Notes under the pieces: generated by a model
Database searches by the model: none
What the model saw: only the letters and a program-made list of their open reading frames with translations
What the model was told of the DNA's origin: nothing
From: Halorussus salinisoli
Lineage (GTDB): Archaea > Halobacteriota > Halobacteria > Halobacteriales > Haladaptataceae
Reading direction: 5' to 3'
Length of the DNA stretch: 64,000 nt
NCBI GenBank assembly: GCA_005239435.1
Contig: ML241305.1
Span: forward strand, 457,289-521,288
Part shown: piece by piece, positions 8,213 to 16,881 of the stretch
Position numbering within the stretch: position 1 is the first letter of the stretch
How the letters are laid out: each line of letters begins with the position of its first letter
Program-made: the position numbers and the translations under genes

Positions 8213-9088
8213 TCAGTATCCGTCGAATCGCTGGCCGTCGAGGTAGACGCTCACACCGTCGTCGCACCGCAAGTCGGTCAGGTCGCCGGAGAACAGGAAG
8301 CTATCTCCGCCTCCCGCGAGCGCACCGGTCACGATGTCGTCGCGGATGCGGTCGCTCCGGTCCACCGAGATGGCGTCGTGGCCGACGACGCTCGGTGCGC
8401 AACTCCGTCCCGACCGCCGGATACCGCCACCCGAGACCTCGAAGGCGTACTCGTTGGCCGACCTCCAATCGCCGCCACAGAGCGTGAGGTGGTGTTTCCC
8501 GCCGTGGTCACGGCCGCAGGGACACCGGTCTTTCTTCCCGCGTTTCTTCCTTTTCTTCTTCTCGTGCTTCTTCTCCTTCCCGTGCTTCTTCTTCCCGTGT
8601 TTCTCCTTCTTCCGGCCGTGCCCCCGGACGACGACGGTAATCGAGTTGCCGAAACAGAGGGCGTCGTGGGTTATCGGACACGCGACGAGGCGGAACTGGT
8701 ACTTGCCCGGGCGGAGTCCGGCGAGCGTAACCGCTACTCGGAAACTCGTGCGGGCGGTCACGACGCGCTGGAGACCGCCGTACCACTCGTCGTGGCCGTG
8801 GTGAGCGACCTGTGCGCCGACCTTACATCGCTCGCAGTCCACCTTCTCCATCCCGTCGACTGCGCCCGTCGTCTTCGCTTTGCCGGTCGTCTCCGCGCCG
8901 TCCTCGCCGAGGATCTCCACGTCCGTCGTGCGCACGTCCAGCGGTCGGTGGCTCTCGTCGTGAGACGTTGCCCGCGCGCGACCCGAGAGCGGGGTCAGTA
9001 GCGACCCGCCCGCGACGGCCGTCGCCCCGCTTCGTAGGACGGTACGACGCGAAACTTCTTTCGAGGTGCTGTGCGTTTCGTCTGGCAT
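8213..9088 (-). CDS. Tat-exported protein with a lysine-rich insert
   Basis: 291 residues. The N-terminus has a twin-arginine motif (SRRTVLRSGATAVAGG) and an AxA-like end, so export in folded form is expected. Mature parts contain several Cys (CERC, CPCG, LTLCGG) and beta-rich segments. Residues 156-188 (bases 8525-8623) are almost entirely Lys with some His, Gly and Glu, splitting the protein in two. That is out of keeping with the acidic proteome. No family is recognised. A GTTAAC TATA-like site at 9117-9122 supports the ATG at 9088. Confidence 0.75.
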   Translation of the reverse strand: MPDETHSTSKEVSRRTVLRSGATAVAGGSLLTPLSGRARATSHDESHRPLDVRTTDVEILGEDGAETTGKAKTTGAVDGMEKVDCERCKVGAQVAHHGHDEWYGGLQRVVTARTSFRVAVTLAGLRPGKYQFRLVACPITHDALCFGNSITVVVRGHGRKKEKHGKKKHGKEKKHEKKKRKKRGKKDRCPCGRDHGGKHHLTLCGGDWRSANEYAFEVSGGGIRRSGRSCAPSVVGHDAISVDRSDRIRDDIVTGALAGGGDSFLFSGDLTDLRCDDGVSVYLDGQRFDGY

Positions 9089-9319
9089 GACTCGTTCGAG
9101 ACGCCGACGCCCGTCGTGTTAACGGATGCCAAACGTTCAACTACTTCGGCGGGGTCAGTCCGACTTCAGCCAACTCAACCCGACTTCAGAAACGAAACGC
9201 GACGTGAGAGACCGGTAATAGAGGGATGTTATCTAACTGCACAGTAGGCCGTCTCCGGCGTTCCGGCGTCGTCTCGCCCGGAGAGGGTTCAAACTGAAAT
9301 TGAATCGATAGCTCCGGTA

Positions 9320-10318
9320 CTACGCTCCGGTCGTCCCCGACGGTGTCGTCTCGGACTCTGTCGCTTCTGCGTCGGTCGTCGTTCGGACCGAGGTCGTCCC
9401 TGCTTCGGTCGTACTCCCCTCGCCGCGCGAGACCGTCGCCACCGTCTCGGCCTCGTCGCCGCGCTGGTGGACCACCTCGACGGTCCCCGGAACTCGGTCG
9501 CGGAACCCGAGGTCGGCCCGATACGCGACGGTCCCGACGCACTGCGCGCAGACGTCTGCTTCCGATTCCGTGGTGGCGACAGTCACTCGGAGCGTGTCGG
9601 CGGACGGGAGCGCGACCCCGGCCAGTCGCGCGCCGTGACACGGCGTCGGTGCGCGTATCGATCCCGAAATTCGGACCGACGCTTCGCCGAACCCGACGCT
9701 GGCCTCGTCGGCCGACCCGCAGGACCCGCTGAAGGCGGTGAACGTCCGGTCGACCACCTCGGGCGGACAGCCGATTTCGGTCGAAATCGTCACTGACTGG
9801 ACCGCCCCGTCGGGAGCGACTCGCACGTCGGTTCGCGAGTCGTTGCAGTCGAAGCGCGAGCGAGGGACCGCGACGGTCCCGCCGGTGGACGCACCGTCCG
9901 TCGCGGTGGTGGTCGCTCCACCGGGTCGGAGCGGCAGTGCGTACTCTCCGGGTTCGGACAGTCGGAGCGTCAGGTAGCCGTCGGCGGGGAACTCGACGCG
10001 CCGGTCGAGTATCGCAGTCCCGGCTTCGCCGCCCCGAAACAGGCGGAGACCGACGGTCCGCGCTTCGCCGCTGTCGTTCCAGATACGAATGGCGTGCGGT
10101 CGGTTGTTCTCGGGGTTCCGGACGCCCTCGCGACTGCCGACCGAAATCGTGGCGAACGGGCGGTCTGCCGACGAGTCGATACCGGTGAACTCCTGCCCGT
10201 CGCTCGCGGTCGTAGTCGTCTCCGTTTCCTGTCCCGACGCGCGCGCTCGCGCCCCGAGCAGGCCCGCCATCCCGGTCGCCCCCGCGCCGACGGTCCCCAG
10301 TAACTCCCGTCGATTCAT
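9320..10318 (-). CDS. Tat-signal secreted protein of unknown function
   Basis: 332 residues from the ATG at 10318 (MNRRELLGTVGAGATGMAGL), a compact twin-arginine leader ending near ARAS. The body has beta-rich segments, conserved-looking Cys pairs (RFDCN, EIGCP, CVGTV) and ends in a Thr/Ser/Glu-rich tail (TTEAGTTSVRTTTDAEATES) typical of haloarchaeal surface proteins, probably O-glycosylated. No transmembrane anchor follows the tail. The longer frame to 10330 or 10400 is less likely because the twin-Arg motif would be displaced. The function is unknown. Confidence 0.75.
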   Translation of the reverse strand: MNRRELLGTVGAGATGMAGLLGARARASGQETETTTTASDGQEFTGIDSSADRPFATISVGSREGVRNPENNRPHAIRIWNDSGEARTVGLRLFRGGEAGTAILDRRVEFPADGYLTLRLSEPGEYALPLRPGGATTTATDGASTGGTVAVPRSRFDCNDSRTDVRVAPDGAVQSVTISTEIGCPPEVVDRTFTAFSGSCGSADEASVGFGEASVRISGSIRAPTPCHGARLAGVALPSADTLRVTVATTESEADVCAQCVGTVAYRADLGFRDRVPGTVEVVHQRGDEAETVATVSRGEGSTTEAGTTSVRTTTDAEATESETTPSGTTGA

Positions 10319-10479
10319 GGAGTACGTCACGACGCATCCGGGGATACGCTTTGCGGGCCGGTTTCGGGTTTCGGTCGAGAGTGTACACCTCGGAGTGCAC
10401 TCACGGATGCTCTCTACGAGAATTGAAGAGAACCGACGCAGAAAGCGCAGACGAGAACTGGAGAATCGCTAATGGGCCG

Positions 10480-11343
10480 TCAGTAGAACTCGCGCACGAG
10501 GTCCATCGCGTCCTCGGGCGCGCCGTCCGGAATGTCCGCCATGTTGCTGTCGAGGCCGTGAAGTTCCGAGTAGGGAACGCTCTCCTCGTTCTGGTAGAGG
10601 ATGCCCTGATACTCCTTGTCGGCGTCCAGAATCTTGTCCTTGGCCGCGTCGCGGTCGGTCGGGTCGTGATCCTCGTCTGCGAGGTCCACGATGGAGTCCC
10701 GGAAGTAGTCGTAGGTGTCCACGTCGTTGAACGTCACGCACGGCGAGAAGACGTTCACGAAGCCGAAGCCGTCGTGTTCGATGGCTTTCTGGACGATTTC
10801 GGTGTGGCGCTGGGCGTCCGTGGAGAACGACTGGGCGATGAAGCTTCCGCCCGCCGAGAGGGCGAGCGCGAGGGGGTTGACCGGCGGCTGCTTGGGACCC
10901 TCGGGGGTGGTCGACGTCTCGAAGTCCTCTCGCGAGGTCGGGGAGGCCTGTCCCTTGGTCAGCCCGTAGATGCGGTTGTCCATGACCACGTAGGTCATGT
11001 CCACGTTCCGGCGGACCGCGTGGATGAAGTGGCCCGCGCCGATGGAGTAGCCGTCGCCGTCGCCGCCCGCGACCATCACTTCGAGGTCGGGGTTGGCGAG
11101 TTTGACGCCCGTGCCGACGGGCAGGGCGCGGCCGTGGACGCCGTGAAGCGCGTAGCTGTGCATGTAGGTGCCGATCTTGCCGGAACAGCCGATGCCCGCC
11201 ACGACGAAGGTGTTGTCCGGGTCGTTGCCCGTGTTGGCCAGCGCCTTCATCATGCCGTTCATCGTGCCGAAGTCGCCGCATCCGGGGCACCACGTCGGCT
11301 GCTTGTCGGATTTGAAGTCGGTGAATCGTACGTCTGAACTCAT
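10480..11343 (-). CDS. korB: 2-oxoacid:ferredoxin oxidoreductase subunit beta
   Basis: 287 residues; thiamine diphosphate-binding subunit. The TPP motif is GGDGDGYSIG followed by NRIYGLTKGQASPTS. Cys residues at CPGCGDFG and IGCSGK are placed as in archaeal enzymes where they ligate a 4Fe-4S cluster. With the alpha subunit it decarboxylates a 2-oxoacid to acyl-CoA and reduces ferredoxin, replacing NAD-linked dehydrogenase complexes. The start overlaps the korA stop by 4 bases. KorAB (2-oxoglutarate-type) is preferred over PorAB by gene order recalled from Haloferax; the substrate is not shown by the sequence. Confidence 0.9.
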   Translation of the reverse strand: MSSDVRFTDFKSDKQPTWCPGCGDFGTMNGMMKALANTGNDPDNTFVVAGIGCSGKIGTYMHSYALHGVHGRALPVGTGVKLANPDLEVMVAGGDGDGYSIGAGHFIHAVRRNVDMTYVVMDNRIYGLTKGQASPTSREDFETSTTPEGPKQPPVNPLALALSAGGSFIAQSFSTDAQRHTEIVQKAIEHDGFGFVNVFSPCVTFNDVDTYDYFRDSIVDLADEDHDPTDRDAAKDKILDADKEYQGILYQNEESVPYSELHGLDSNMADIPDGAPEDAMDLVREFY

Positions 11344-13100
11344 GCTGTGACCTCCTCGCTCTGGAGACTCTCTCTGATTTCGTTTGCCAGTTCGTCGGCC
11401 TTGAACCTGACGCCGTTGTACTTGTTCACGCGTTTGACGCGGGTGAGAGCGTCGTGTTCGAGCAGGTCGGCGAACTGTCCGTTCGCGTTACACTCGACGA
11501 CGACGACCTCGTCGGCGGCCTCGATGTCGTCGGTGAGGTCAGGTCGGGGGAAGATGTACGGCACCGAGAGGAACCGGACCGACACGTCGTCTTCTTCGAG
11601 GAAGTCGAGGGCTTCGCGCATCGCGCCCTCGTTCGACCCCCACGAGATGACGAGGTTGTCCGAGTCGGCGTCGCCGAACTCCCGCACGTCGAAGTCCTCT
11701 CGCTCCTTGGCCGTCTCGACCTTCCGGTTTCGCTTGTCCACCTGCTCGACGCGAACCTCGGTGTCCTCGGTCCGGCGACCGAGCGAGTTGTGTTCGAGAC
11801 CCGTGGACATGTGGGCGGCGTTGGTCGTGCCCGGGAACGCACGCGGACTGATGCCGTCGGCGGTCGGGAAGTGAGGCTGGAACCGGTCTTTCTCGTCGGT
11901 CCAGGCTTCCACTTCGTCATCGTCGACGACCTTCCCGCGGTCGATTTCGACCGCGTCCATGTCGAACTCCTCGGGTTCGAAGGTCTGTTCGGTCACGGCC
12001 ATCGAGAGGTCGGCGAGCAGGAAGACGGGCGTCTGGTACTTCTCGGCGAGGTTGAACGCCTCGACGGTCTTGTGGAAACATTCGGCGACGTTGGTCGGCG
12101 CGACGACGAATCGCGGAATCTCGCCGTGGCCACCGTAGAGCGTCATGTTGAGGTCGCCCTGCTCCTGCTTGGTCGGCATCCCGGTCGACGGACCCGAGCG
12201 CATCACGTCGGCGATGACCAGCGGCGTCTCGCTGGTCGCCACGAGGCCGAACGTTTCGGTCATCAGGTCGATGCCCGGCCCGGAAGTCGCGGTCATCGAG
12301 CGCGCTCCGGCGCGTGCCGCGCCCAGCGCCATGTTGATGGCCGAGAGTTCGTCTTCGGCCTGAACGACCTCGCCACCGTACTGCTCGATGCGCCCCGTGA
12401 GGTACTCCATCACGTCGGTCGCGGGCGTGATGGGATACCCGGCGTAGAAGCGACATCCGGCCGCGATTGCGCCCATGCCGATGGCCTCGTCGCCGTTCAG
12501 CAGGACGTAGTCGTTGTCGGTGGTGTCGAGGTCGTAGTCGAACTCGTGGTCGTACTCCTCGGCCACGAACTCCTGACCTTTGCGGGCGGCCTCCTTGTTG
12601 TTGTCCACGAGGGACTCGCCCTTGCTCCCGAACTTCTTCTCGAGCGCGGAGTCGAGGTTCTCGATGGGGAAGTTCGTCACCTCGCAGGCCGCGCCGAGCG
12701 CGACGATGTTCTGCATGATGGCCCCGCCGGCCTCTTCGGCGAGGCGCTGGAGCGGTACCGAGAGACCGATCATGCCCTCGGGAACGTCCACGTCCTGCAT
12801 CTCGGTGCGCTCGCCGTCGTAGATGATGACGCTCCCTTCGTGGAGTTCGTCGAGATTCTCGTCGATGGTTCGCTCGGTCAACGCCACGAGGATGTCGAGG
12901 CGGTCGACCACGCTCTCGACCTGCTCGGTCGAACTTCTGATCTTGTACGCGGTGTACCCCCCGCGAATTCGGGACGCGAAGTCCTTGGAAGTGAATACGT
13001 GTCGTCCTGCGCGGGAAAGCGCTTGTGCGAAGATTTTCCCGGTAGAGTCGATGCCATCGCCAGCCTCACCGCCGATGGCCCAGTTGAGGTCGTCTGGCAT
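11340..13100 (-). CDS. korA: 2-oxoacid:ferredoxin oxidoreductase subunit alpha
   Basis: 586 residues. The first ~190 are the gamma-type domain (GGEAGDGIDSTGKIFAQALS, then FASRIRGGYTAYKIR). The rest is the pyrimidine-binding alpha domain (GMGAIAAGCRFYAGYPITPA, ATSGPGIDLM) and a C-terminal transketolase-like part (NLVISWGSNEGAMREALDFL). This gamma-alpha fusion is standard for haloarchaeal KorA. A T-rich TATA region (TTTTGATTTGG) about 27 bases upstream supports the ATG at 13100. Divergent from the reductase-like gene at 13238. Confidence 0.92.
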   Translation of the reverse strand: MPDDLNWAIGGEAGDGIDSTGKIFAQALSRAGRHVFTSKDFASRIRGGYTAYKIRSSTEQVESVVDRLDILVALTERTIDENLDELHEGSVIIYDGERTEMQDVDVPEGMIGLSVPLQRLAEEAGGAIMQNIVALGAACEVTNFPIENLDSALEKKFGSKGESLVDNNKEAARKGQEFVAEEYDHEFDYDLDTTDNDYVLLNGDEAIGMGAIAAGCRFYAGYPITPATDVMEYLTGRIEQYGGEVVQAEDELSAINMALGAARAGARSMTATSGPGIDLMTETFGLVATSETPLVIADVMRSGPSTGMPTKQEQGDLNMTLYGGHGEIPRFVVAPTNVAECFHKTVEAFNLAEKYQTPVFLLADLSMAVTEQTFEPEEFDMDAVEIDRGKVVDDDEVEAWTDEKDRFQPHFPTADGISPRAFPGTTNAAHMSTGLEHNSLGRRTEDTEVRVEQVDKRNRKVETAKEREDFDVREFGDADSDNLVISWGSNEGAMREALDFLEEDDVSVRFLSVPYIFPRPDLTDDIEAADEVVVVECNANGQFADLLEHDALTRVKRVNKYNGVRFKADELANEIRESLQSEEVTA

Positions 13101-13237
13101 TCCTAACTAGTCAGTTGCCCATGCCAAATCAAAAGCCTTCTGAAGCGACCCTGTGAGTAGTGGAACCGCGGTGATATTTGCCACTGTTCTCCCGGTCAGT
13201 CGTAGATTCTTTAGTCGCGCCCCGGCAAGGGACGGGC

Positions 13238-13891
13238 ATGGACGGAACCGAAGTCGCAGTCCGGGCGGTCGAGACGGTCGGAACCGACACGATTGCGCTG
13301 ACGCTGGAGACGCCCGACGGGTTCGACGCCCGCCCGGGCCAGTTCGTCCAGCTCGCCGCGACGGTCGACGGGGAGGAGATTACGCGCCACTACACCCTCT
13401 CGTCGCCCGAGGCCGACCCGACCTTCGAGGTCACGGTCGAAGTCGACCCGGAGGGCGCGCTCAGTCCGTATCTCGCCGACCTCGAACCCGGCGAGACGGT
13501 CGAAGTCGCGGGGCCCTTCGGCGACTCCTACTACGAGGGCGAGGAGCGCGTCGTCGTCCTCGCGGGCGGGCCGGGCGTCGGCCCCGCAGTCGGTATCGGC
13601 GAGCGCGCGACGTCGGAGGACGCCGCCGTGACCGTGGTCTACGAGGACGACGAACCGGCCCACGAGGACCGACTGGTCGCGCTAGCCGACGCGGGCGCGT
13701 CGGTCGTCGTCACCGACGACGTGAGCAGCGAGGACGTACTCGAAGTTCTCGCGGACGCGCACGGTCAGACGTTCATCTACGGGTTCGCCGACTTCCTCGA
13801 CCGGGCGACTGCCGCACTCAACGCGGCGAACGTGGACGTCGAGGACGCCAAGACCGAGAACTTCGGTCCCGCTCCCGACTCGGACGCGTAA
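13238..13891 (+). CDS. FAD-dependent ferredoxin reductase-like protein
   Basis: 217 residues of the ferredoxin-NADP reductase superfamily. The FAD domain has RPGQFVQLAA and RHYTLSSPE (the RxYS/T signature), and the nucleotide domain has VVVLAGGPGVGPAVGI. The C-terminus ends without the 2Fe-2S domain found in larger members. It lies divergently beside korBA, whose product is reduced ferredoxin, so passing electrons to NAD(P) is plausible but only inferred from position. The start is the ATG at 13238, preceded by a T-rich box; the longer frame from 13178 adds basic residues unlike the family. Confidence 0.8.
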   Translation: MDGTEVAVRAVETVGTDTIALTLETPDGFDARPGQFVQLAATVDGEEITRHYTLSSPEADPTFEVTVEVDPEGALSPYLADLEPGETVEVAGPFGDSYYEGEERVVVLAGGPGVGPAVGIGERATSEDAAVTVVYEDDEPAHEDRLVALADAGASVVVTDDVSSEDVLEVLADAHGQTFIYGFADFLDRATAALNAANVDVEDAKTENFGPAPDSDA

Positions 13892-13949
13892 CGAACTCCG
13901 ACATCGAACCCCGGGAAGTTATCAATTTCCGAGACGATTCCGCGAAGCG

Positions 13950-14564
13950 ATGCCGACCGAAATCAACGAGGAGGTCGTCGAGCGACGGACGGACCGCCTG
14001 TTGGAGGAGTACGGTGACGCGCCGGTCGAGGAGGAGACGTGGGAGGACTCGGCCGCGGAGTTCGCTCGCGCCATCGAACACGCCGAGAACGGCTATCTCG
14101 GCGGGGCGTACGCGTGGGTCGTCCGAGAATCCGAGGACGCCGCGCCGCTCACGGACTCGATGCCCGGGGAGGCGAGGCCGGACGCGCGCAAGGCGTTGAT
14201 GATCCTGAATCGCGCGAACGAGAAGTGGGGGCTTCCCGGCGGCGGGCGGGAAGGTGACGAGACGTTCGAGGAAACGGTCCGCCGCGAGGTCCGCGAAGAG
14301 ACCGGCATCGAGTGCGCCGTGACCGACCTGTTCCTGCTGCGCCACGTCACCGCCGTTCCGGAGTCCGAGAGTGTTGCCGCGGAGTTCGAGACCGACCGGG
14401 TCCACTTCCTCTACGTCTTCTTCGACGCGACGTACGAGGGCGGGTCGATTGCCATCCAACCCGGCGAACTCGACGGCGCGGCGTGGTTCGCCGACCCGCC
14501 GGCCCGGATGCTCCCGGCCAACGAGCGCCGGGCCGAGTCGTGGACGCCAGAGGCTGGCGACTAG
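13950..14564 (+). CDS. Nudix hydrolase
   Basis: 204 residues with a complete Nudix box, GGGREGDETFEETVRREVRE followed by ETG (G-x5-E-x7-REVxEExG), which binds Mg and cleaves nucleoside diphosphates linked to another moiety. The N-terminal ~60 residues are an acidic helical extension. GTTATCAA lies 27 bases before the ATG, so the transcript is probably leaderless. The substrate is not predictable within this family. Confidence 0.85.
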   Translation: MPTEINEEVVERRTDRLLEEYGDAPVEEETWEDSAAEFARAIEHAENGYLGGAYAWVVRESEDAAPLTDSMPGEARPDARKALMILNRANEKWGLPGGGREGDETFEETVRREVREETGIECAVTDLFLLRHVTAVPESESVAAEFETDRVHFLYVFFDATYEGGSIAIQPGELDGAAWFADPPARMLPANERRAESWTPEAGD

Positions 14565-14589
14565 TTCGGGGAAAATCGTGCGGGGCCGG

Positions 14590-14973
14590 TCAGTGCTCCA
14601 CGAACTCTATCAGCACGCCGCCGGTCGATTTAGGGTGGAGGAAGGCCACGTCGTGGCCCCACGCGCCGGGTCGCGGTTCGTCGTCTATCAGTTCGACGCC
14701 GTGGTCGCGCGCGGTGTCGAGCGCCGCCTCGACGTCCTCGGTTTCGAGGGCGACGTGGTGGATACCCGGCCCGTTCCGGTCGAGATACCGCGAGATGGTG
14801 CCGTCTTCGAGGGGTTCGAGCAGTTCGAAGTAGCTGTCGCCGAATTCGAGGAAGACGACGCGGAGGCCGTCGAACTCCTCCTCGTGGACGACCGGCGCGT
14901 CGAACAGGTCGGCGTACAGGTCGGCGAGATCCGCGGCGTCGTCGGTTGCGATTCCGACGTGGTCGATGTGCAT
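14590..14973 (-). CDS. mce: Methylmalonyl-CoA epimerase
   Basis: 127 residues, the standard size. A VOC-fold enzyme that interconverts (R)- and (S)-methylmalonyl-CoA on the propionyl-CoA to succinyl-CoA route. Metal ligands are visible: His in MHIDHVGIATDD, His in GPGIHHVALETED and Glu in GVLIEFVEH, with LLEPLEDGTISRYL typical of the family. TTATATC about 27 bases upstream supports the ATG. It lies about 3 kb from the mutase large subunit (17810-19492), so the two steps are close but not in one operon. Confidence 0.92.
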   Translation of the reverse strand: MHIDHVGIATDDAADLADLYADLFDAPVVHEEEFDGLRVVFLEFGDSYFELLEPLEDGTISRYLDRNGPGIHHVALETEDVEAALDTARDHGVELIDDEPRPGAWGHDVAFLHPKSTGGVLIEFVEH

Positions 14974-15064
14974 GCGGGGCGGTTCGGTCGTGTCTGATAT
15001 AATTTCGGCGGTACTCCCGTGGGAAGTCTGCGTCCGTTTCCGTCCTCTCCGGTGGGAGAACAGC

Positions 15065-15460
15065 GGGAGAGCTAGCTACTGCTCGAGCCACTGACCTGTG
15101 CTACTCCGCACGAAACGAGGTTCGTGAAGGGAAGCTAGCTACTGCCGTCGCAAAGGCGGACCGCACAGCACCGCACCGCGACCGCGGGCCTCACACCTCC
15201 CCGACCTCCTCCGTTGCTCGGCTACCGGAGGACAAACAACCTCCTCCGAGCCTGCGGTCACGTCCGTTCCCGCAGACACCGGCTGACAAACGGCGTCTTC
15301 CGTGCCCTCGTTCGCTTCGCTCACGAGGACTCCGGCCTGCGCTACTCGTCCCTCGCGCGACGAAGGCGCGGCGCTCGCGTTACGAGCGCCGCGCCAGCAC
15401 GCGGCGGGTATCCGGTGAGGAGAGCGCGGAGGTCTGGTATACGATTTCTAAAGAAACTAT
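15065..15460. repeat. Mosaic intergenic repeat, copy B (in a 630-base gap)
   Basis: The gap 14974-15607 has no convincing gene. It holds two GCTAGCTACTG units (15071, 15134), GAGCCAC (15085-15091), ACCGCACAGCAC (15160-15171) followed by CGGGCCTCACACC, an array of short G+C-rich inverted repeats, a 13-pair hairpin at 15365-15395 and the TTTCTAAAGAAA palindrome at 15445-15456. Order and blocks match copy A. Codon bias is absent in all frames. Function unknown. Confidence 0.7.
15365..15395. other. Perfect 13-bp hairpin in repeat copy B
   Basis: Arms GGCGCGGCGCTCG (15365-15377) and CGAGCGCCGCGCC (15383-15395) enclose CGTTA. It is very stable, has no T-run on either side and is far from both flanking genes (about 390 bases 5' of mce, 213 bases 5' of the aminotransferase). 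It is better read as repeat structure than as a terminator. Confidence 0.6.
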
Positions 15461-15607
15461 TTCGGTCGTTTAACAACGAAACAGTTGTCTGTGAGCAATC
15501 TGTAGCCCATCGACGCCGCCGACCACGACCCCGGACGGAATGGAAACCGCCGGTCCGAAACCACTGCGCCGACAGCACTTATCACGCGACCTCCCGTGTC
15601 CAGAGAC

Positions 15608-16729
15608 GTGAACCCGACCGACCTCAGAGCCGAGATTCCGGCGCTCGACCGCACGGTCTACCTGAACACCGGGGCCGCGGGGCCGAGTCCGACCCGGGTA
15701 GTCGAGGCCGTTGAGGACTGCGTGGAGCGCCACGAGTACGAGTCGCCCGCCGACGAGGGGATGTACCCCTGCGCGTTCGACGTCTTCGACCGGACGCGCG
15801 ACGTCGTCGCCGACCACCTCGGGGCGAGCCCTGCGGAAATCGCGCTGACTCAGAGTACCACCGACGGCATCAATCGCGTCGCGGCCGCCCTCGACTGGGA
15901 GCGCGGCGACACCGTGGTCCGGACCGACCTCGAACACTCGTCGGGCATCCTGCCGTGGAAGCGCCTGAAGCGACGGGGCATCGAAGTCGAGGTGGTCGAG
16001 AGCGAGGCCGGTCGCATCGACACGGACCGGATGGAGTCGGCCGTCGAGGGTGCGGAACTCGTCGTCCTGAGTTCGCTGACGTGGAGTCATGGCACGCTCC
16101 TGCCCGTGAAGGAAGTCACCGAGATGGCCCACGACGCGGGCGCGCTGGTCCTCGTGGACGCGGTGCAGTGCCCCGGCCAGATGCCGGTGGACGTGCACGA
16201 CTGGAGTGCCGACTTCGTGGCCGGCGCGGGCCACAAGTGGCTTCTCGGTCCCTTCGGCGCGGGATTCCTCTACGTCGACTCCGGCGCGGAGACCCACCTC
16301 GACCCGGCCCACATCGGCTACCGGAGCGTCGAGGACCCCAACGCCGAGGAGTACGCCTACGAACCCGGCGCACACCGACTGGAGGTCGGCACCGTCTCGC
16401 CCGCGCCCTACGCGGGCCTGTGCGAGGCCATCGAGACCATCGAGGAGGTGGGGTACGAGACGATTCAGAATCGGATTCGGGACCTGACGGACCGGCTGAA
16501 AGAGGGTATCGAGGACGCAGAGACCGCCCGCCTGCTGAGTCCCCGCGAGTACGAGTCCGGACTCGTCACGTTCGCAATCGAGGACCCCGACGGCGAGGCG
16601 TTCGTTGAGGGACTGGCCGACGACGGGGTTCGGATTCGGTCGCTCCCGTTCCCAGAGAACGCGGTCCGGGCGTCGATCCATGTCTTCAACTCCCAGAGCG
16701 ACGTGGACGAACTGGTAAAATACATCTGA
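15608..16729 (+). CDS. Aminotransferase class V (cysteine desulfurase-like)
   Basis: PLP enzyme of fold type I, about 373 residues. The PLP Lys is in AGAGHKWLLGPFGAGF, preceded by VLVDAVQCPGQ, with an N-terminal VYLNTGAAGPSP motif. A Cys suited to desulfurase chemistry on the active-site loop is not evident, so an aminotransferase or lyase on a small amino acid is as likely as IscS-type desulfuration. I choose the GTG at 15608 over 15596 because CTTATC (15578-15583) sits about 27 bases upstream. Confidence 0.8.
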   Translation: MNPTDLRAEIPALDRTVYLNTGAAGPSPTRVVEAVEDCVERHEYESPADEGMYPCAFDVFDRTRDVVADHLGASPAEIALTQSTTDGINRVAAALDWERGDTVVRTDLEHSSGILPWKRLKRRGIEVEVVESEAGRIDTDRMESAVEGAELVVLSSLTWSHGTLLPVKEVTEMAHDAGALVLVDAVQCPGQMPVDVHDWSADFVAGAGHKWLLGPFGAGFLYVDSGAETHLDPAHIGYRSVEDPNAEEYAYEPGAHRLEVGTVSPAPYAGLCEAIETIEEVGYETIQNRIRDLTDRLKEGIEDAETARLLSPREYESGLVTFAIEDPDGEAFVEGLADDGVRIRSLPFPENAVRASIHVFNSQSDVDELVKYI

Positions 16730-16881
16730 GTTCGCTCCGGTTCGTGTCGCCACGATTACCCCTCGACGACGGCAGTCGAGGCGTTCTCGTAAGGTAGCCC
16801 GCCGCTCTTTCTAACACGACCTGCTCGATTCCACCGAACTCCGGCGAGAAGACTGATACGACGCCTCGCCGCACGTCCGAT

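Noticed and set aside
8077..8487. Plus-strand ORF after the TATATA at 8098
   Set aside because: It is Arg/Ser-rich, antisense to the Tat protein and without motif; the TATA box more likely serves the minus strand.
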